Source: Blastobasis lacticolella (taxonomy: Eukaryota > Arthropoda > Insecta > Lepidoptera > Blastobasidae). Taken from it: 64,000 nucleotides of DNA. Position 1 is the first letter of the stretch. Each line of letters starts with the position of its first letter. The stretch covers positions 15,703,428-15,767,427 of the forward strand of contig LR990049.1 of assembly GCA_905147135.1 (NCBI GenBank), read 5' to 3'. Shown here in pieces: positions 1 to 11,184 of this stretch. The notes beneath the pieces were generated by a model. The model ran no database searches and was not told the origin of the DNA. It worked only from the letters and a program-made list of their open reading frames with translations. The position numbers were made by a program, and so were the translations under genes.

Positions 1-419
1 AATTCCACATTAGATATTCCAGATCTTTAATGTTTATCATTCTGAACTTCTGCTAATGCACCTTTTGCATAAATATGTCATAGTGTAGCTGGTCTCGTAG
101 AGTTCCACATCAGATGTGAATATAGATAGATCTCTGAATTCTGTACCTCAACAAAAATGACGATTACGCTGAACAACTTCTGCTAAGGCATCATTTACAT
201 ATATATGAAGTGTACTAGGTGCCTTAAAGTTCCATATTAGATATTCTATATCTTAGATTTTTATACGTAGCATCAGAAAATGCTACACATGCTAAATAAC
301 TTTTGCTAAGACAACGTTTCCATATTTCTTTAGCTAGTCTATATCAGATGTTCAAATCGTGAAAATCAATTATACCCTTTATGTTTCCTATACTTTTTTT
401 ATATACTATATAGGTGACA

Positions 420-665
420 AATAAGCTTACGGCCTGCCTGATTGATGGTAAGCAGTCACCGCAGCCTATGGACGTTTGCAATACCAGGGGCAGCATCCAC
501 GCGTTGCCGACCCCGTAAAAACCTTTTCACCCCTTTTTTAAAGAACTCCATGTTGTACTCTTTAGGAAAAACCTCTTCAGGTAGTTCAATCCACACCCTT
601 AGAGTGCGTGGAAGAAAGTTTCTTTGGAACCGCATAGTTCGCGACCAATTTTATTTCATTTAAAT
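420..665 (+). repeat. Lepidopteran interspersed repeat in unit A (CCTGATTGATGGTAAGCAGTCACCG type)
   Basis: Contains the block 'GATGGTAAGCAGTCACCGCA' followed by 'GGGGCAGCATCCACGCGTTG'. The same block occurs in units B (7396-7690) and C (12757-13050), and in reverse at about 43990-44110. The short open frame here (442-663) is low-value coding and is read as part of the repeat. Element class not assigned. Confidence 0.6.
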
Positions 666-739
666 TCGACTAGTAGTTCCAGAGATTAGCGTGTACAAAT
701 AGATAAACAGGCATACAAAATTTGCAAAAAACTTATTTT

Positions 740-1100
740 ATGACTAGCTTTTGCCCGGACTTTGTCCGCGTTTAAATAGTTTTTAGGGTAGTTTATATTT
801 TTCTTGAGCGACAGTTTTAAATGACTCCCTAATGTATGAAACCCAGTAAGTACTACGAACAGGTCAACCTGTATCTCCGGTTCTACACAATTGAATTAGA
901 TGAAATATGGCCTAGATGTTAAGTTGGACCCCAAACTACCAAACTTTGAAATCCCTATCAAAATCCATTCCGCGCGATTTCCTTATTTCTTACAATGTTT
1001 ATTGATCTATTATGGTTCTAAATTAGGTGAAACAGTTTCCAACATCAATTATATGTACCCTACATGTTGCCCCGCTTAATAGCTACACAATAAAAAAAGA
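740..1100. repeat. Upstream repeat-derived DNA, unit A
   Basis: Begins with 'GACTAGCTTTTGCCCGGACT', which resembles the reversed CTAG end of a lepidopteran Helitron-like repeat. It is present in all three units (7737 and 13098). In unit A the stretch around 1005-1020 has the joined sequence ATTGATCTATTATGG in place of the LINE fragment seen in B and C. Confidence 0.45.
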
Positions 1101-1604
1101 TTGAAATCCATCTAGTAGTTCTGAACATTAGCGTGTACAAAAAGACAACAAAAATTTAAAAAATTCTTATTCTATTACTAATTATTTTAATATGTTAGCG
1201 CTAAACTTTTTTAAATAAGTTCAATGTTCTTACATTTATTTTTACTGTTATATTATATGTATACATACTATCTCTTCATACTATTTTGGTTTGTAAACAC
1301 TGAGACACTGATTTCATCTTGCAGATCTGCAACAGTAAAAACTGAAACAAGGCCCAGAGGAACAGAGGCCCTATTTTTGAACCATTTTGGAACGCAAGCG
1401 CTCGCAGTGATGCGAGTGCATGGTTTCAAAAGTGTGTAACACAATAATATATGTGGTGTCAACTACACAAACAAACCTACAGCAATTCATAGTACATGGA
1501 ACATTATTAATATTTAGCATTAAAAAAAATGTTATCTTTTAACACCTAAGCAAGATTAAAGTGTATTTGTCAGTAGCAAGAGATTAAATTGATATCTTAA
1601 CCGA

Positions 1605-1663
1605 TCATTATATATAGAGGGGCAATTCATTGTCGGTATCCACAGTTCTAAGGAATAGCCAGG
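1605..1663 (+). promoter_or_regulatory. Core promoter and 5' UTR of trypsin gene 1
   Basis: A TATA element (ATTATATATA, 1607-1616) lies about 50 bp before the ATG. The stretch from it to the start codon (GAGGGGCAATTCATTGTCGG and on) is nearly identical in all three genes. Transcription start would be expected near 1640. A GATATCTTA motif sits just upstream (about 1592); a GATA-factor role in gut expression is conjecture. Confidence 0.65.
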
Positions 1664-3684
1664 ATGCGTGTAGCAGTTGTTCTTTTGGCCGCCCTCGTCG
1701 CCGTTTCGGGTAAGCATTACAATTATAAATAAAAGGTAGGCAATGCGTAAATAAAATTAGTAACTGACTTCTTTAAATGTCTATTTAAATTATAATAACT
1801 TTTAGCTATCTATTTAATTCAATTTTTTACCTGATTGTAAGCGGTAACAGTCGTTCACAACAGCCACGATTCAAGCAATTACGTTGCAAAAATTATATTT
1901 TAAATGTTCCATAAAGCATAATGTTTAAGATTTGTTGGTCCTATAATTTTTAAATTATATACTTTATTTTATTTTATTAGGCAGTGCTTTTTTTAATTTG
2001 CTGTAATTTTAGAATTATTTTATTTTTATTAACTATAAATAAAAAAATAAATAATCGTGGACAAATTCACACAGCGCCATCTAGCCCCAAAGTAAGCAAG
2101 GCTTGTGTTATGGGTGCTAGATAACTGATAAACTACTTATATGCTTTTAAATACATACTTATTATACAAAGAACACCCAGACCCGTAACAGAAATTAAAA
2201 TTCATCATTTTAATTTCTGCCCGGCCGGGAAACGAACCCGGGACCTCTTGCATGGCAGACTGGCATGTTGACCACTGAACCACTCAGGTCGTCATATTCA
2301 AATATATATTATATTATAAAACAAAATCGAACGACCCCCGCGTTCGACTAGGTTAAGTTAACTATACTATATTTTTTGTAACTATAAAGAACTGGGCTAA
2401 CCTTTGCCTTTCTTATTGGTTACATGCCGGCGTTCACATCAACCACCAATCCCAACTACCAATTAATCAACGCCGTGAAGACCGCCTTAGCGTACTTAAT
2501 TTGAATGAATCAATTAGCTAGTCGTATTCAGCCTCAATACTTTATAGTTAAAAAAATAGAGTATGGAAGTTGCTACAAAGTAGAAGGGTATGAAAAGATT
2601 TATACTCAGAGTGAATTAAAACACTTTATGTACAGTTATTCATAATAACAGAGTTCCATCACGAAGTGACAACACAAAGTGTTAAATATATATTCAGAGT
2701 ATTTAATGTTATTACACAAATCACCCGATTACAATATTTTTCAGCTTCCTCGGTTTCCGAGGGATGGCGCAGCAACAGGATTGTTGGTGGGTCGGTGACC
2801 ACTATCAACCAATACCCATTTGGCACGGCCTTGCTGTTCTCTAGCAACCTGGCAACTTACTGGCAATCCTGCGGTGGTTCCCTCCTCAACACTCGCTCCG
2901 TTCTGTCTGCTGCCCATTGCTTCTGGTAAGATATTCACATTTCTAAATTTGATTTTACATATATATTATCTACTGGTTAGATTAAATATAAAATTAATAT
3001 GTTTGATTCGCAGGGGAAGGTCTGCCGCTCAATGGCGTATCCGTGTCGGCTCCACCTGGGCCAACAGCGGCGGCACCGTCCACAACACACAGCAGATCAT
3101 CAACCACCCCAACTACAACAACAACAACTTAGACAACGATGTCTCCATCCTGCGCAGTGCCACCACCATCGGCTACATCAACAACGCCGTCGCGCCCGCC
3201 AGCATCGCCGGCGCCAACTACAACCTCGCCGACAACCAAGTCGTCTGGGCCATCGGATGGGGCACCACCTCTGTCAGTACATTCTTCGATGACCAACAAT
3301 TATTACACCTATGCACGCCTGAACATAAGGAAGCGTACTCTTTATCCACATGATTGAATATTAAACTTGAACGTTTTAAATTTCTAGTTCGGCGGCCAAT
3401 CTTCTGAGCAGCTGCGCCACGTGCAGATCTGGACCGTGAACCAGGCCACCTGCAGGAACCGCTACGCCACGGTCGGCAACACCGTCACCGACAACATGCT
3501 GTGCGCCGGCTGGCTGGACGTGGGCGGCCGCGACGCCTGCCAGGGAGACTCCGGCGGACCCCTCATCCACAACGGCGTGGTCGTCGGTGTCTGCTCCTGG
3601 GGCCGCCAGTGCGCTCTCGCTCAGTTCCCTGGTGTCAACGCTCGCGTATCTCGCTTCACCGCTTGGATTCAAGCTAACGCTTAA
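1664..3684 (+). CDS. Trypsin-like serine protease, gene 1 (4 exons, 260 aa)
   Basis: Secreted digestive-type trypsin of the S1A (chymotrypsin-fold) family. Exons: 1664-1709, 2745-2925, 3014-3272 and 3388-3684, giving 260 codons plus TAA with all introns GT-AG. Residues 1-16 are a hydrophobic signal peptide, 17-27 a short propeptide ending in Arg, and the mature chain starts IVGG at 28. The catalytic triad is His73 (SAAHC), Asp118 (DNDVS) and Ser217 (GDSGGP). Asp211 sits six residues before the serine, the S1-pocket Asp that gives Lys/Arg cleavage; Gly234 and Gly244 match the open pocket of trypsins. The length is normal for a lepidopteran midgut trypsin. An AATAAA signal lies at 3713-3718. 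Midgut secretion is inferred from the family. Compared with genes 2 and 3 it has Gly22 instead of Glu and Phe252 instead of Tyr. A seventh mature cysteine (Cys231, next to Ser-Trp-Gly) is unpaired by the classical pattern. Confidence 0.96.
2041..2296 (-). mobile_element. tRNA-derived SINE in intron 1 of trypsin gene 1
   Basis: Read on the minus strand, a tRNA-like head with box-A-like 'GAGTGGTTCAGTGG' and box-B-like 'GGTTCG' (about 2296 to 2220) is followed by a body and an AT-rich tail of TTTATTTATT type. Introns of genes 2 and 3 run through the site without it (AACTATAAAT joined to ATAAATTATA). A second copy of the family is at 57071-57324, and a head-only copy lies near 44946-45030. Confidence 0.85.
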
Positions 3685-3760
3685 GATGTACCTATCGCAT
3701 ATAATTAAGTTAAATAAATTCCATTGTCTATAAAATTAACTGAATTATTTTTCGTCATTT

Positions 3761-5768
3761 TAGAGCAAGAGCCCATGAGGGCCAGACCTTCCTATTGTCC
3801 GTAAGTATGAAAGTTTTTCCATGTGTGTCCCCAACACAGGTAAGAATGATCCCCACCCATGAAACCTGGATCGTGGTTCCTTTGGCAGGTAACAGGTAAC
3901 AAAGGTGTATAAAATCTTATCTCCAATTTCTTAAGTTCGCAAGCTCAATTTTTTTGTATTTTATTCGTAACAGCATTAATACTCACGATGCTCATTGCCA
4001 GACACATAGTATGGTTACAACCCTCCGCCGGACACCCCTAAACTATAATTCTCTGTAATTATACTTACCTTATATTAGGAAAGCTGAATTTTATAAATGT
4101 TATTCAGAGAATTATTAAACTGAGTTTTCTCAGTAGCCAGACAGTTTTTTGGGTTCTATAATCCTGCCAGACGCATTAAAAGTGTAATAGTTGCGAGAGG
4201 GGGGCTCATATACAACAACTGGTGCGAGTGAGACAGAGCGCTCGGTTCGGTGCGATCTTTTACTGCGCATCAGCTGTCGTCTATACTAATATTATAAAAA
4301 GGAAATGTTTGATTTTTTGTTTGTTTGTTTGTTTGTTTTTATTGAATAGGCTTCGAAACTACTGGTCCTATTTCAAAAATTCTTTCACCGTTGGGAAGCT
4401 ACACTATCCCCGGGTGACCATCTTGGCGTTAATGTCCCGGTTGTGCTCTCGCGCACGAGGGCCCGGGGTCCGCCTTGACCATGATCCAGGATTTGGCAGG
4501 TCAGGTAATTACAGTGGAGCGACTGCCGTCTGACCTCCATGACCCTGCTAACAAGGGAAACTGACCAGATTGGATCATGGTTACACATCCAGTCGCCTGA
4601 ATGTGCAGGTTTCATCACGATGTTTTCCCTCACCGTAAGAGCATCGGTTAGTATTCAACTAAGTTACATAACTCAAAAAACAGTCATTGGTACATGGCCG
4701 GAGCGGGAGCGTAATTTTCTAAAAAATTACGGTTCATTAATAAAACTCCAATAATGTAACCCAAGGTGTAAAAAAATACCCAAAAAATTCCTTACATCGC
4801 GTGTGCTGCGAAAACTATTGATGATAGAACAAAATAATGTACTACGACTTTGCAGAACACATCATTATCTATGAAAAGTGTAACGACAGTATATGTCTAA
4901 CTATTATAGTTATGTCACATGTATGCATGTGTTCTTTTATTTTCAAAATTTAATTGAAATGCCGCCGCTAAAAAACGCTATTTATTGGTACTTTGCTATT
5001 AATCCTTATCAAAATCAATTACTTCATATTCACGACTGCTTCAATACCTTTATATAACTTTTTAAATTATGCAATTCAGACATTCCATTCGAGAGATATC
5101 ACGAGTTTAAAAATGTGAATATTAGAAAAAAATTACTGATTAAATGTGAATATTAGAAATTTTTTACTGATTATAGATTAAAAAATTTATTATTCTGACT
5201 GTAATAATTTTATTTTATTAAATTTCTTGATGAATTATAAAAAAAATCACTAAACAATTTGGAATAAACGATAGTAGATGTTTAGCATAACATTGCAATG
5301 AACTGAGCGCTCTGTCTCACTTGCACCAGTTGTTGCATATGAGACACTTTTTATGCGTCTGGCAGGATTATAGAACCCAAAAAACTGTCTGGCTACTGAG
5401 AAAACTCAGTTTAATAATTCTCTGAATAACATTTATAAAATTCAGCTTTCCTAATATAAGGTAAGTATAATTACAGAGAATTATAGTTTAGGGGTGTCCG
5501 GCGGAGGGTTGTAACCATACTATGTGTCTGGCAATGAGCATCGTGAGTATTAATGCTGTTACGAATAAAATACAAAAAAATTGAGCTTGCGAACTTAAGA
5601 AATTGGAGATAAGATTTTATACAGCTTTGTTACCTGTTACCTGCCAAATTAACCACGATCCAGGTTTCATGGGTGGGGATCATTCTTACCTGTGTTGGGG
5701 ACACACATGGAAAAACTTTCATACTTACGAACAATAGGAAGGTCTGGCCCTCATGGGCTCTTAGACTA
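3761..5768. mobile_element. 2.0-kb foldback element with ~470-bp terminal inverted repeats
   Basis: The left arm (3761-4243) is matched in reverse complement by the right arm (5304-5768). Outer ends read TAG...AAGAGCCCATGAGGG on both sides. Unit B shows the empty site (GTCATTTATTTAC); here the element sits between GTCATTT and TTTATTTAC, suggesting a TTT target duplication. No transposase frame is seen inside, so it is probably non-autonomous. The middle contains other repeats: a short 'ATACTAATATTATAAAAAGG' repeat with (GTTT)n at 4280-4340, and the 'TGATCCAGGATTTGGCAGGT' repeat at 4430-4620. Confidence 0.87.
4425..4625 (-). repeat. Interspersed repeat, 'ATGATCCAGGATTTGGCAGG' family
   Basis: Shares long stretches with copies at 33905-34110, 52015-52175 and 56196-56375 (two in each orientation), including 'GACCAGATTGGATCATGG' and 'GAGCACAACCGGGACATTA' read on one strand or the other. 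Family unknown to me; possibly the 3' end of a retroelement. Confidence 0.7.
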
Positions 5769-6970
5769 TTTATTTACAATTCCTGAAATGCCAACCTAAA
5801 AATGTAGATTATTTTAAATTAACATCTAACATTTGTAGCATATTGTAGTAAACCTACAATGAAAAAATATTTAAATTACTGTATTACATTTGTGCAGGGT
5901 ACAGTAGCAGTAGGTATAATTATGATCAAGTATAGCGCCTCCAGCCTTGATGTTTAATTACATTTGAAACATGTTTCTATTTAAGTGGTTTAATTAATCT
6001 AAGATTTGCTCAAATGATGTTTTATGACGATAATAGGATTAGGTTTGCATGAACATGCTTATCTAAGTAAGCAGGTTGGTAGATAGGTAGGTAGGTAGGT
6101 CTTCTAGAAGATACCTGCTAATCCATCCTAAACTACTACAAAATTATATTTTTCGGGGAACGTAACGCAGGCATAGCATTATTTTTTGGTGTTATCAATA
6201 GGCTTACATTTGACCTCAACTCACCTGATGGAAAGCAACGATAAGGTCGAAGGTGTAGCATGCGTGCCTAGAAGATACCTATTCACTCTTGATTCTGAGC
6301 GTTCCTTAGCAGCGCGCATAAGAAAGGAATAGTGGTAGTGTAGTGTCCAGCAGCAACTCGTCGTCTTGATGTGGATCATGTGTGTTGTTCAGGTATGACT
6401 TGCTACAATAGTGATTCGCATAGAGCGTTTGATTTTCTATAACTTCGCGTACTTAGCCCAAACACACACAATTTTGAAGATGTTCTAGTAATCAATTCGA
6501 CCGATGATAATAAACTTAGTTCTGTTTAAAACCAGAAACTTTACCTATGCAAATTCTGATCTCTGAAATATCTGGTTTGCAAAATAAGTTTAGGGTTCGA
6601 ATAGTTCGAAGTATAGAGTTGAAATTGAGCTTTGAATTGTTAACAGAGGCAATAAGAATATTCTTGCGTTGTAGAAAATTTCGCGAAATATCCAAAACAA
6701 AGCTCTTGTCTATGTTGATGTAAGGGTCGGAAATGACTGCTCTTAGTTAACACTGCAGAAAAGCTCCAGGTTATTTAGAGATCAATGGGGAGAGAAAAAA
6801 AGATTTATTTTTGAAAGAGAAAGTTTTCTTTCAATACAAGTCGTTTATTATTTATATTGCATGGCAAATACCAGGCTACCTCACTTAACCGTCTCCACTG
6901 GAAATGTAATTTTTTTAAATATTGACTTAAATGGAAAACTTTTGGTGTTATAATGTAGCTAAGCTCTTAG
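5769..6970. other. Downstream flank of trypsin gene 1
   Basis: Nongenic DNA shared with 11185-12360 in unit B. It contains a short GGTAGGTAGGTAG run (6085-6100) next to an AGAAGATACCT motif, and a 'CACCTGATGGAAAGCAACGA' repeat near 6224. I see no reading frame or RNA gene in it. Confidence 0.6.
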
Positions 6971-7991
6971 AGTTCCACATCAGATATTCCAGATCTTTGA
7001 TGTTTATCATTCTGAACTTCTGCTAATGCACCTTTTGCATACATATGTCATAGCTGTAGTGTAGCTGGTCTCGTAGAGTTCCACATCAGATGTGAATATA
7101 GATAGATCTCTGAATTCTGTACGTCAACAAAAATGACGATTACGCTGTACAACTTCTGCTAAGGCACCATTTACATATATATGAAGTGTACTAGGTGCCT
7201 TAAAGTTCCATATTAGATATTCTATATCTTAGATTTTTATACGTCGCATCAGAAAATGCTACACATGCTAAATAACTTTTGCTAAGACAACGTTTCCATA
7301 CTTCTTTAGCTAGTCTATATCAGATGTTCAAATCGTGAAAATCAATTATACCCTTTATGTTTCCTATACTTTTTTTATATACCATACAGGTGACAAATAA
7401 GCTTACGGCCTGCCTGATTGATGGTAAGCAGTCACCGCAGCCTATGGACGTTTGCAATACCAGGGGCAGCATCCACGCGTTGCCGACCCCGTAAAAACCT
7501 TTTCACCCCTTTATTAAAGAACTCCATGTTGTACTCTTTAGGAAAAACCTCTTCAGGTAGTTTAATCCACACCCTTAGAGTGCGTGGAAGAAAGTTTCTT
7601 TGGAACCGCATAGTTCGCGACCAATTTGATTTAATAGCAATGCAAAAAAAACTTCATTCAAATTCGACTAGTAGTTCCGGAGATTAGCGTGTACAAATAG
7701 ATAAACAGGCATACAAAATTTGCAAAAAACTTATTCTATGACTAGCTTTTGCCCGGACTTTGTCCGCGTTTAATAGTTTTTAAGGTAGTTTATCTTTTTC
7801 TTGAGCGACAGTTTTAAATGACTCCCTAATGTATGAAACCCAGTAAGTACTACGGAGAGATCAATCTGTATCTCCGGTTCTACACAATTAAATTAGATAA
7901 AATATGGCCTAGACCTCAAACTACCAAACTGTGAAATCCCCATCAAAATCCATTCCGCGCGATTTCCTTATTTCGTACAATGTTATTGATC

Positions 7992-8650
7992 AGATGGTCC
8001 GATCGTGTGCGAAATACCGAAGTTCTGCGACGAGCCAATGTTGGTGGCATTGAGAGCTATATTATGCGTCGGCAGCTTCGGTGGTGCGGACATGTATCCC
8101 GTATGGCGGAGGAAAGAGTGGCAAAGCGCATCTTTTATTCTGAACAAGAGGAGGGCAAGCGGAAACGCGGCGGACAACTCCTCCGATATAAAGATGTTCA
8201 GAAGCGTCACATGAAAGGGTGTAACATTCAGCCCTCTTTGTGGGAAGATTTGGCAGCACAAAGGTCTGAATGGCGCGGGCTTGTACAGAGGAAAGTACGC
8301 GACTTTGAGGAGCAGCGCCAAGCTGACCTCGACGCTAAACGCGATCAAGTAAAAGCCCGTACACCCGCAGCCATCACTTACAATTTTATAAACGGCAAAC
8401 TGACGTGCCCACATTGTGCACGGGAGTTTGCCGCGAAGATTGGCTATGCAAGCCATCTTCGTGCGCATCAGCGCAGATCTGATTAGGGGTTGAAGAGGTC
8501 GCCATGGCCGAAACCGGTCGGAAGAAGAGAGAGAGATTGATCTATTAGGCGATAAGGCCGCCTGTTGCTTCTCCTGCTGTTAATTTAAGTTACCCATTGT
8601 ATACTTTTGATTGTGCAATAAAGCGTTATTCATTCATTCATTCATTCATT
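7992..8650 (+). mobile_element. 5'-truncated LINE 3' end in unit B
   Basis: A 168-codon frame (ATG at 7980 contributed by flanking DNA, stop at 8486) encodes the C-terminal tail of a non-LTR retrotransposon polymerase protein. The motif series '[12 protein letters not shown]', '[14 protein letters not shown]' and '[12 protein letters not shown]' is the conserved post-RT region of such proteins, followed by a CPHC...H zinc-finger-like end (CPHCAREF, then SHLRAH). After the stop come about 160 nt of 3' UTR, an AATAAA (about 8619) and an (ATTC)n tail. The RT core is missing, so the piece is a dead-on-arrival insertion. Clade not resolved. Confidence 0.85.
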
Positions 8651-9261
8651 ATTATGGTTCTTAATTAGGTGTAACAGTTTCCAACATCAATTATAGGTAC
8701 CCCACATGTTGCCCCGCTTAATAGCTACACAACAAAAAAAGATTGAAATCCATCTAGTAGTTCTGAAGATTAGCGTGTACAAAGAGACAACAAAAATTTT
8801 AAAAATTCTTTGTCTATTACTAATTATTTTAATAAGTTAGCCCTAAACTTTTTTTAAATAAGTTCAATGTTCTTACATTCATTTTTACTGTTATATTATA
8901 TGTATACATACTATCTCTTCATACTATTTTGGTTTGTAAATATATTCAGTATATTTACACTTGACACTAGTTTCATCTTGCAGATCTGCAACAGTAAAAA
9001 CTGAAACAAGGCCCAGAGGAACAGAGGCCCTATTTTTGAACCGTTTTGGAACGCAAGCGCTCGCAGTGATGCGAGTGCATGGTTTCAAAAGTCTGTAACA
9101 CAATAATATATGTGGTGTCAACTACACAAACAAACCTACAGCGATTCATAGTACATGGAACATTATTATTACTAAGCATTAAAAAAAATGTTATCTTTTA
9201 ACACCTAAGCAAGATTAAAGTGTATTTGTCAGTAGCAAGAGATTAAATCGATATCTTAACC

Positions 9262-9322
9262 GATCATTATATATAGAGGGGCAATTCATTGTCGGTATCC
9301 ACAGTTCTAAGGAATAGCCAGG
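9262..9322 (+). promoter_or_regulatory. Core promoter and 5' UTR of trypsin gene 2
   Basis: The TATA element lies at 9266-9275, about 50 bp before the ATG, followed by the same GAGGGGCAATTCATTGTCGG leader as in gene 1. Confidence 0.65.
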
Positions 9323-11112
9323 ATGCGTGTAGCAGTTGTTCTTTTGGCCGCCCTCGTCGCCGTTTCGGGTAAGCATTACAATTATAAATAAAATATAGGC
9401 AATGCGTAAACAAAATTAGTGACTGACTTCTTTAAATGTCTATTTAAATTATAATAACTTTTAGATATCTATTTTATTCATTTTTTTTTACCTTATGGTA
9501 AGCGGTAACAGTCGCTCATAACAGCCACGATACAAGCATTTACGTTACAAACATTATATTTTACATGTTCCATAAAGCATAATGTTTAAGATTTGTTGGT
9601 CCTATAATTTTGAAATTATATATTTTATTTTATTTTATTAGGCAGTGCTGTTTTTTAATTTGCTGTAATTTTGGCATTATTTTATTTTTATTAACTATAA
9701 ATATAAATTATATTATAAAACAAAATCGAAAGACACCGCGTTCGACTAAGCTAAGTTAAGTATACTTTATTTTTTGTAACTATAAAGTACTGGGATAACC
9801 TTCGCCTTTCTTACAAGCCGGCGTTCACATCAACCACCAATCCCAACTACCAACTAATCCACGCCGTGAAGACCGCCTTAGCGTACTTAATTTGAATGAA
9901 CCAATGAGCAAGTCGTTATCAGCCTCAATACTTGATAGTAAAAAAAATAGAGTATGGAAGTTCCTCCAAAGTAGAAGGGTATAAAAAGATTTATATTCAG
10001 AGTGTAATATTCCACTTTGTATTCCACTTTTTATATAGTGGAACTAGTGTACAAAAAGTGATTTAATTCATAATAATATAGTTCCATCACGAAGCGACAA
10101 CACAAAGTGTTAAATATATATTCAGAGTATTTAGTGTTATTACACAAATCACCCGATTACAATATTTTTCAGCTTCCTCGGTTTCCGAGGAATGGCGCAG
10201 CAACAGGATTGTTGGTGGGTCGGTGACCACCATCAACCAATACCCATTTGGCACGGCCTTGCTGTTCTCTAGCAACCTGGCAACTTACTGGCAATCCTGC
10301 GGTGGTTCCCTCCTCAACACTCGCTCCGTTCTGTCTGCTGCCCATTGCTTTTGGTAAGATATTAACATTTCTAAATTTGATTTTACATATTTATTATCTA
10401 CTGGTTAGTTTAATTATAAAATTAATATGTTTTATTCGCAGGGGAAGGTCTGCCGCTCAATGGCGTATCCGTGTCGGCTCCACCTGGGCCAACAGCGGCG
10501 GCACCGTCCACAACACACAGCAGATCATCAACCACCCCAACTACAACAACAACAACTTAGACAACGATGTCTCCATCCTGCGCAGCGCCACCACTATCGG
10601 CTACATCAACAACGCCGTCGCGCCCGCCAGCATCGCCGGTGCCAACTACAACCTCGCCGACAACCAAGTCGTCTGGGCCATCGGATGGGGCACCACCTCC
10701 GTCAGTACATTCTTCGATGACCAACAATTATTACACCTATGCACGCCTGAACATGAGGAAGCGTACTCTTTATCCACATGATTGAATATTAAACTTGAAC
10801 GTTTTAAATTTCTAGTTCGGCGGTCAATCTTCTGAGCAGCTGCGCCACGTGCAGATCTGGACCGTGAACCAGGCCACCTGCAGGAACCGCTACGCCACGG
10901 TCGGCAACACCGTCACCGACAACATGCTGTGCGCCGGCTGGCTGGACGTGGGCGGCCGCGACGCCTGCCAGGGAGACTCCGGCGGACCCCTTATCCACAA
11001 CGGCGTGGTCGTCGGTGTCTGCTCCTGGGGCCGCCAGTGCGCTCTCGCTCAGTTCCCTGGTGTCAACGCTCGCGTATCGCGCTACACCGCTTGGATCCAA
11101 GCTAACGCTTAA
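9323..11112 (+). CDS. Trypsin-like serine protease, gene 2 (4 exons, 260 aa)
   Basis: Exons: 9323-9368, 10173-10353, 10442-10700 and 10816-11112, with GT-AG introns and the same phases as gene 1. It encodes a 260-aa trypsin precursor with the same signal peptide, cleavage after Arg27 (RIVGG), triad His73/Asp118/Ser217 and pocket Asp211. It differs from gene 1 at Glu22 (propeptide) and Tyr252. Intron 1 (about 0.8 kb) is shorter than in gene 1 because it lacks the SINE. The poly(A) signal is AATAAA at 11141-11146. The predicted protein is identical to that of gene 3, so the two copies differ in dosage or regulation, not in enzyme. Role: secreted digestion of dietary protein, inferred from the family. 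Confidence 0.96.
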
Positions 11113-11184
11113 GATGTACCTACCGCATATAATTAAGTATAATAAATTCCATTGTCTATAAAATTAACGGAATTATTTTTTGTC

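Larger units (their letters stand above)
1..6970 (+). repeat. Tandem unit A of the trypsin array
   Basis: First of three direct repeat units. Its start matches 6971 and 12361 base for base over long stretches (the block containing TTCCACAT and AGATCTTT). It includes about 1.6 kb of upstream DNA, trypsin gene 1 (1664-3684) and about 3.3 kb downstream. Compared with B it carries two extra insertions, a SINE in intron 1 and a 2.0-kb foldback element at 3761-5768, and it lacks the LINE fragment of B and C. Window position 1 lies inside the unit, so another unit may precede it. Confidence 0.93.

Noticed and set aside
2820..3353. Single long frame of 177 codons spanning trypsin exons 2-3 (also at 10248 and 15505).
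   Set aside because: It reads exon 2 out of frame, crosses intron 2 and runs past the exon 3 donor. The spliced model gives a full trypsin with all catalytic residues.
3376..3672. Minus-strand 98-codon frame opposite exon 4 (repeated at 10804 and 16061).
   Set aside because: Antisense shadow of a GC-rich coding exon; no motif and conserved only because the exon is.
7980..8486. Host zinc-finger gene suggested by the CPHC...H end.
   Set aside because: The preceding residues match the C-terminal tail of LINE polymerase proteins, and the piece ends in an (ATTC)n tail.
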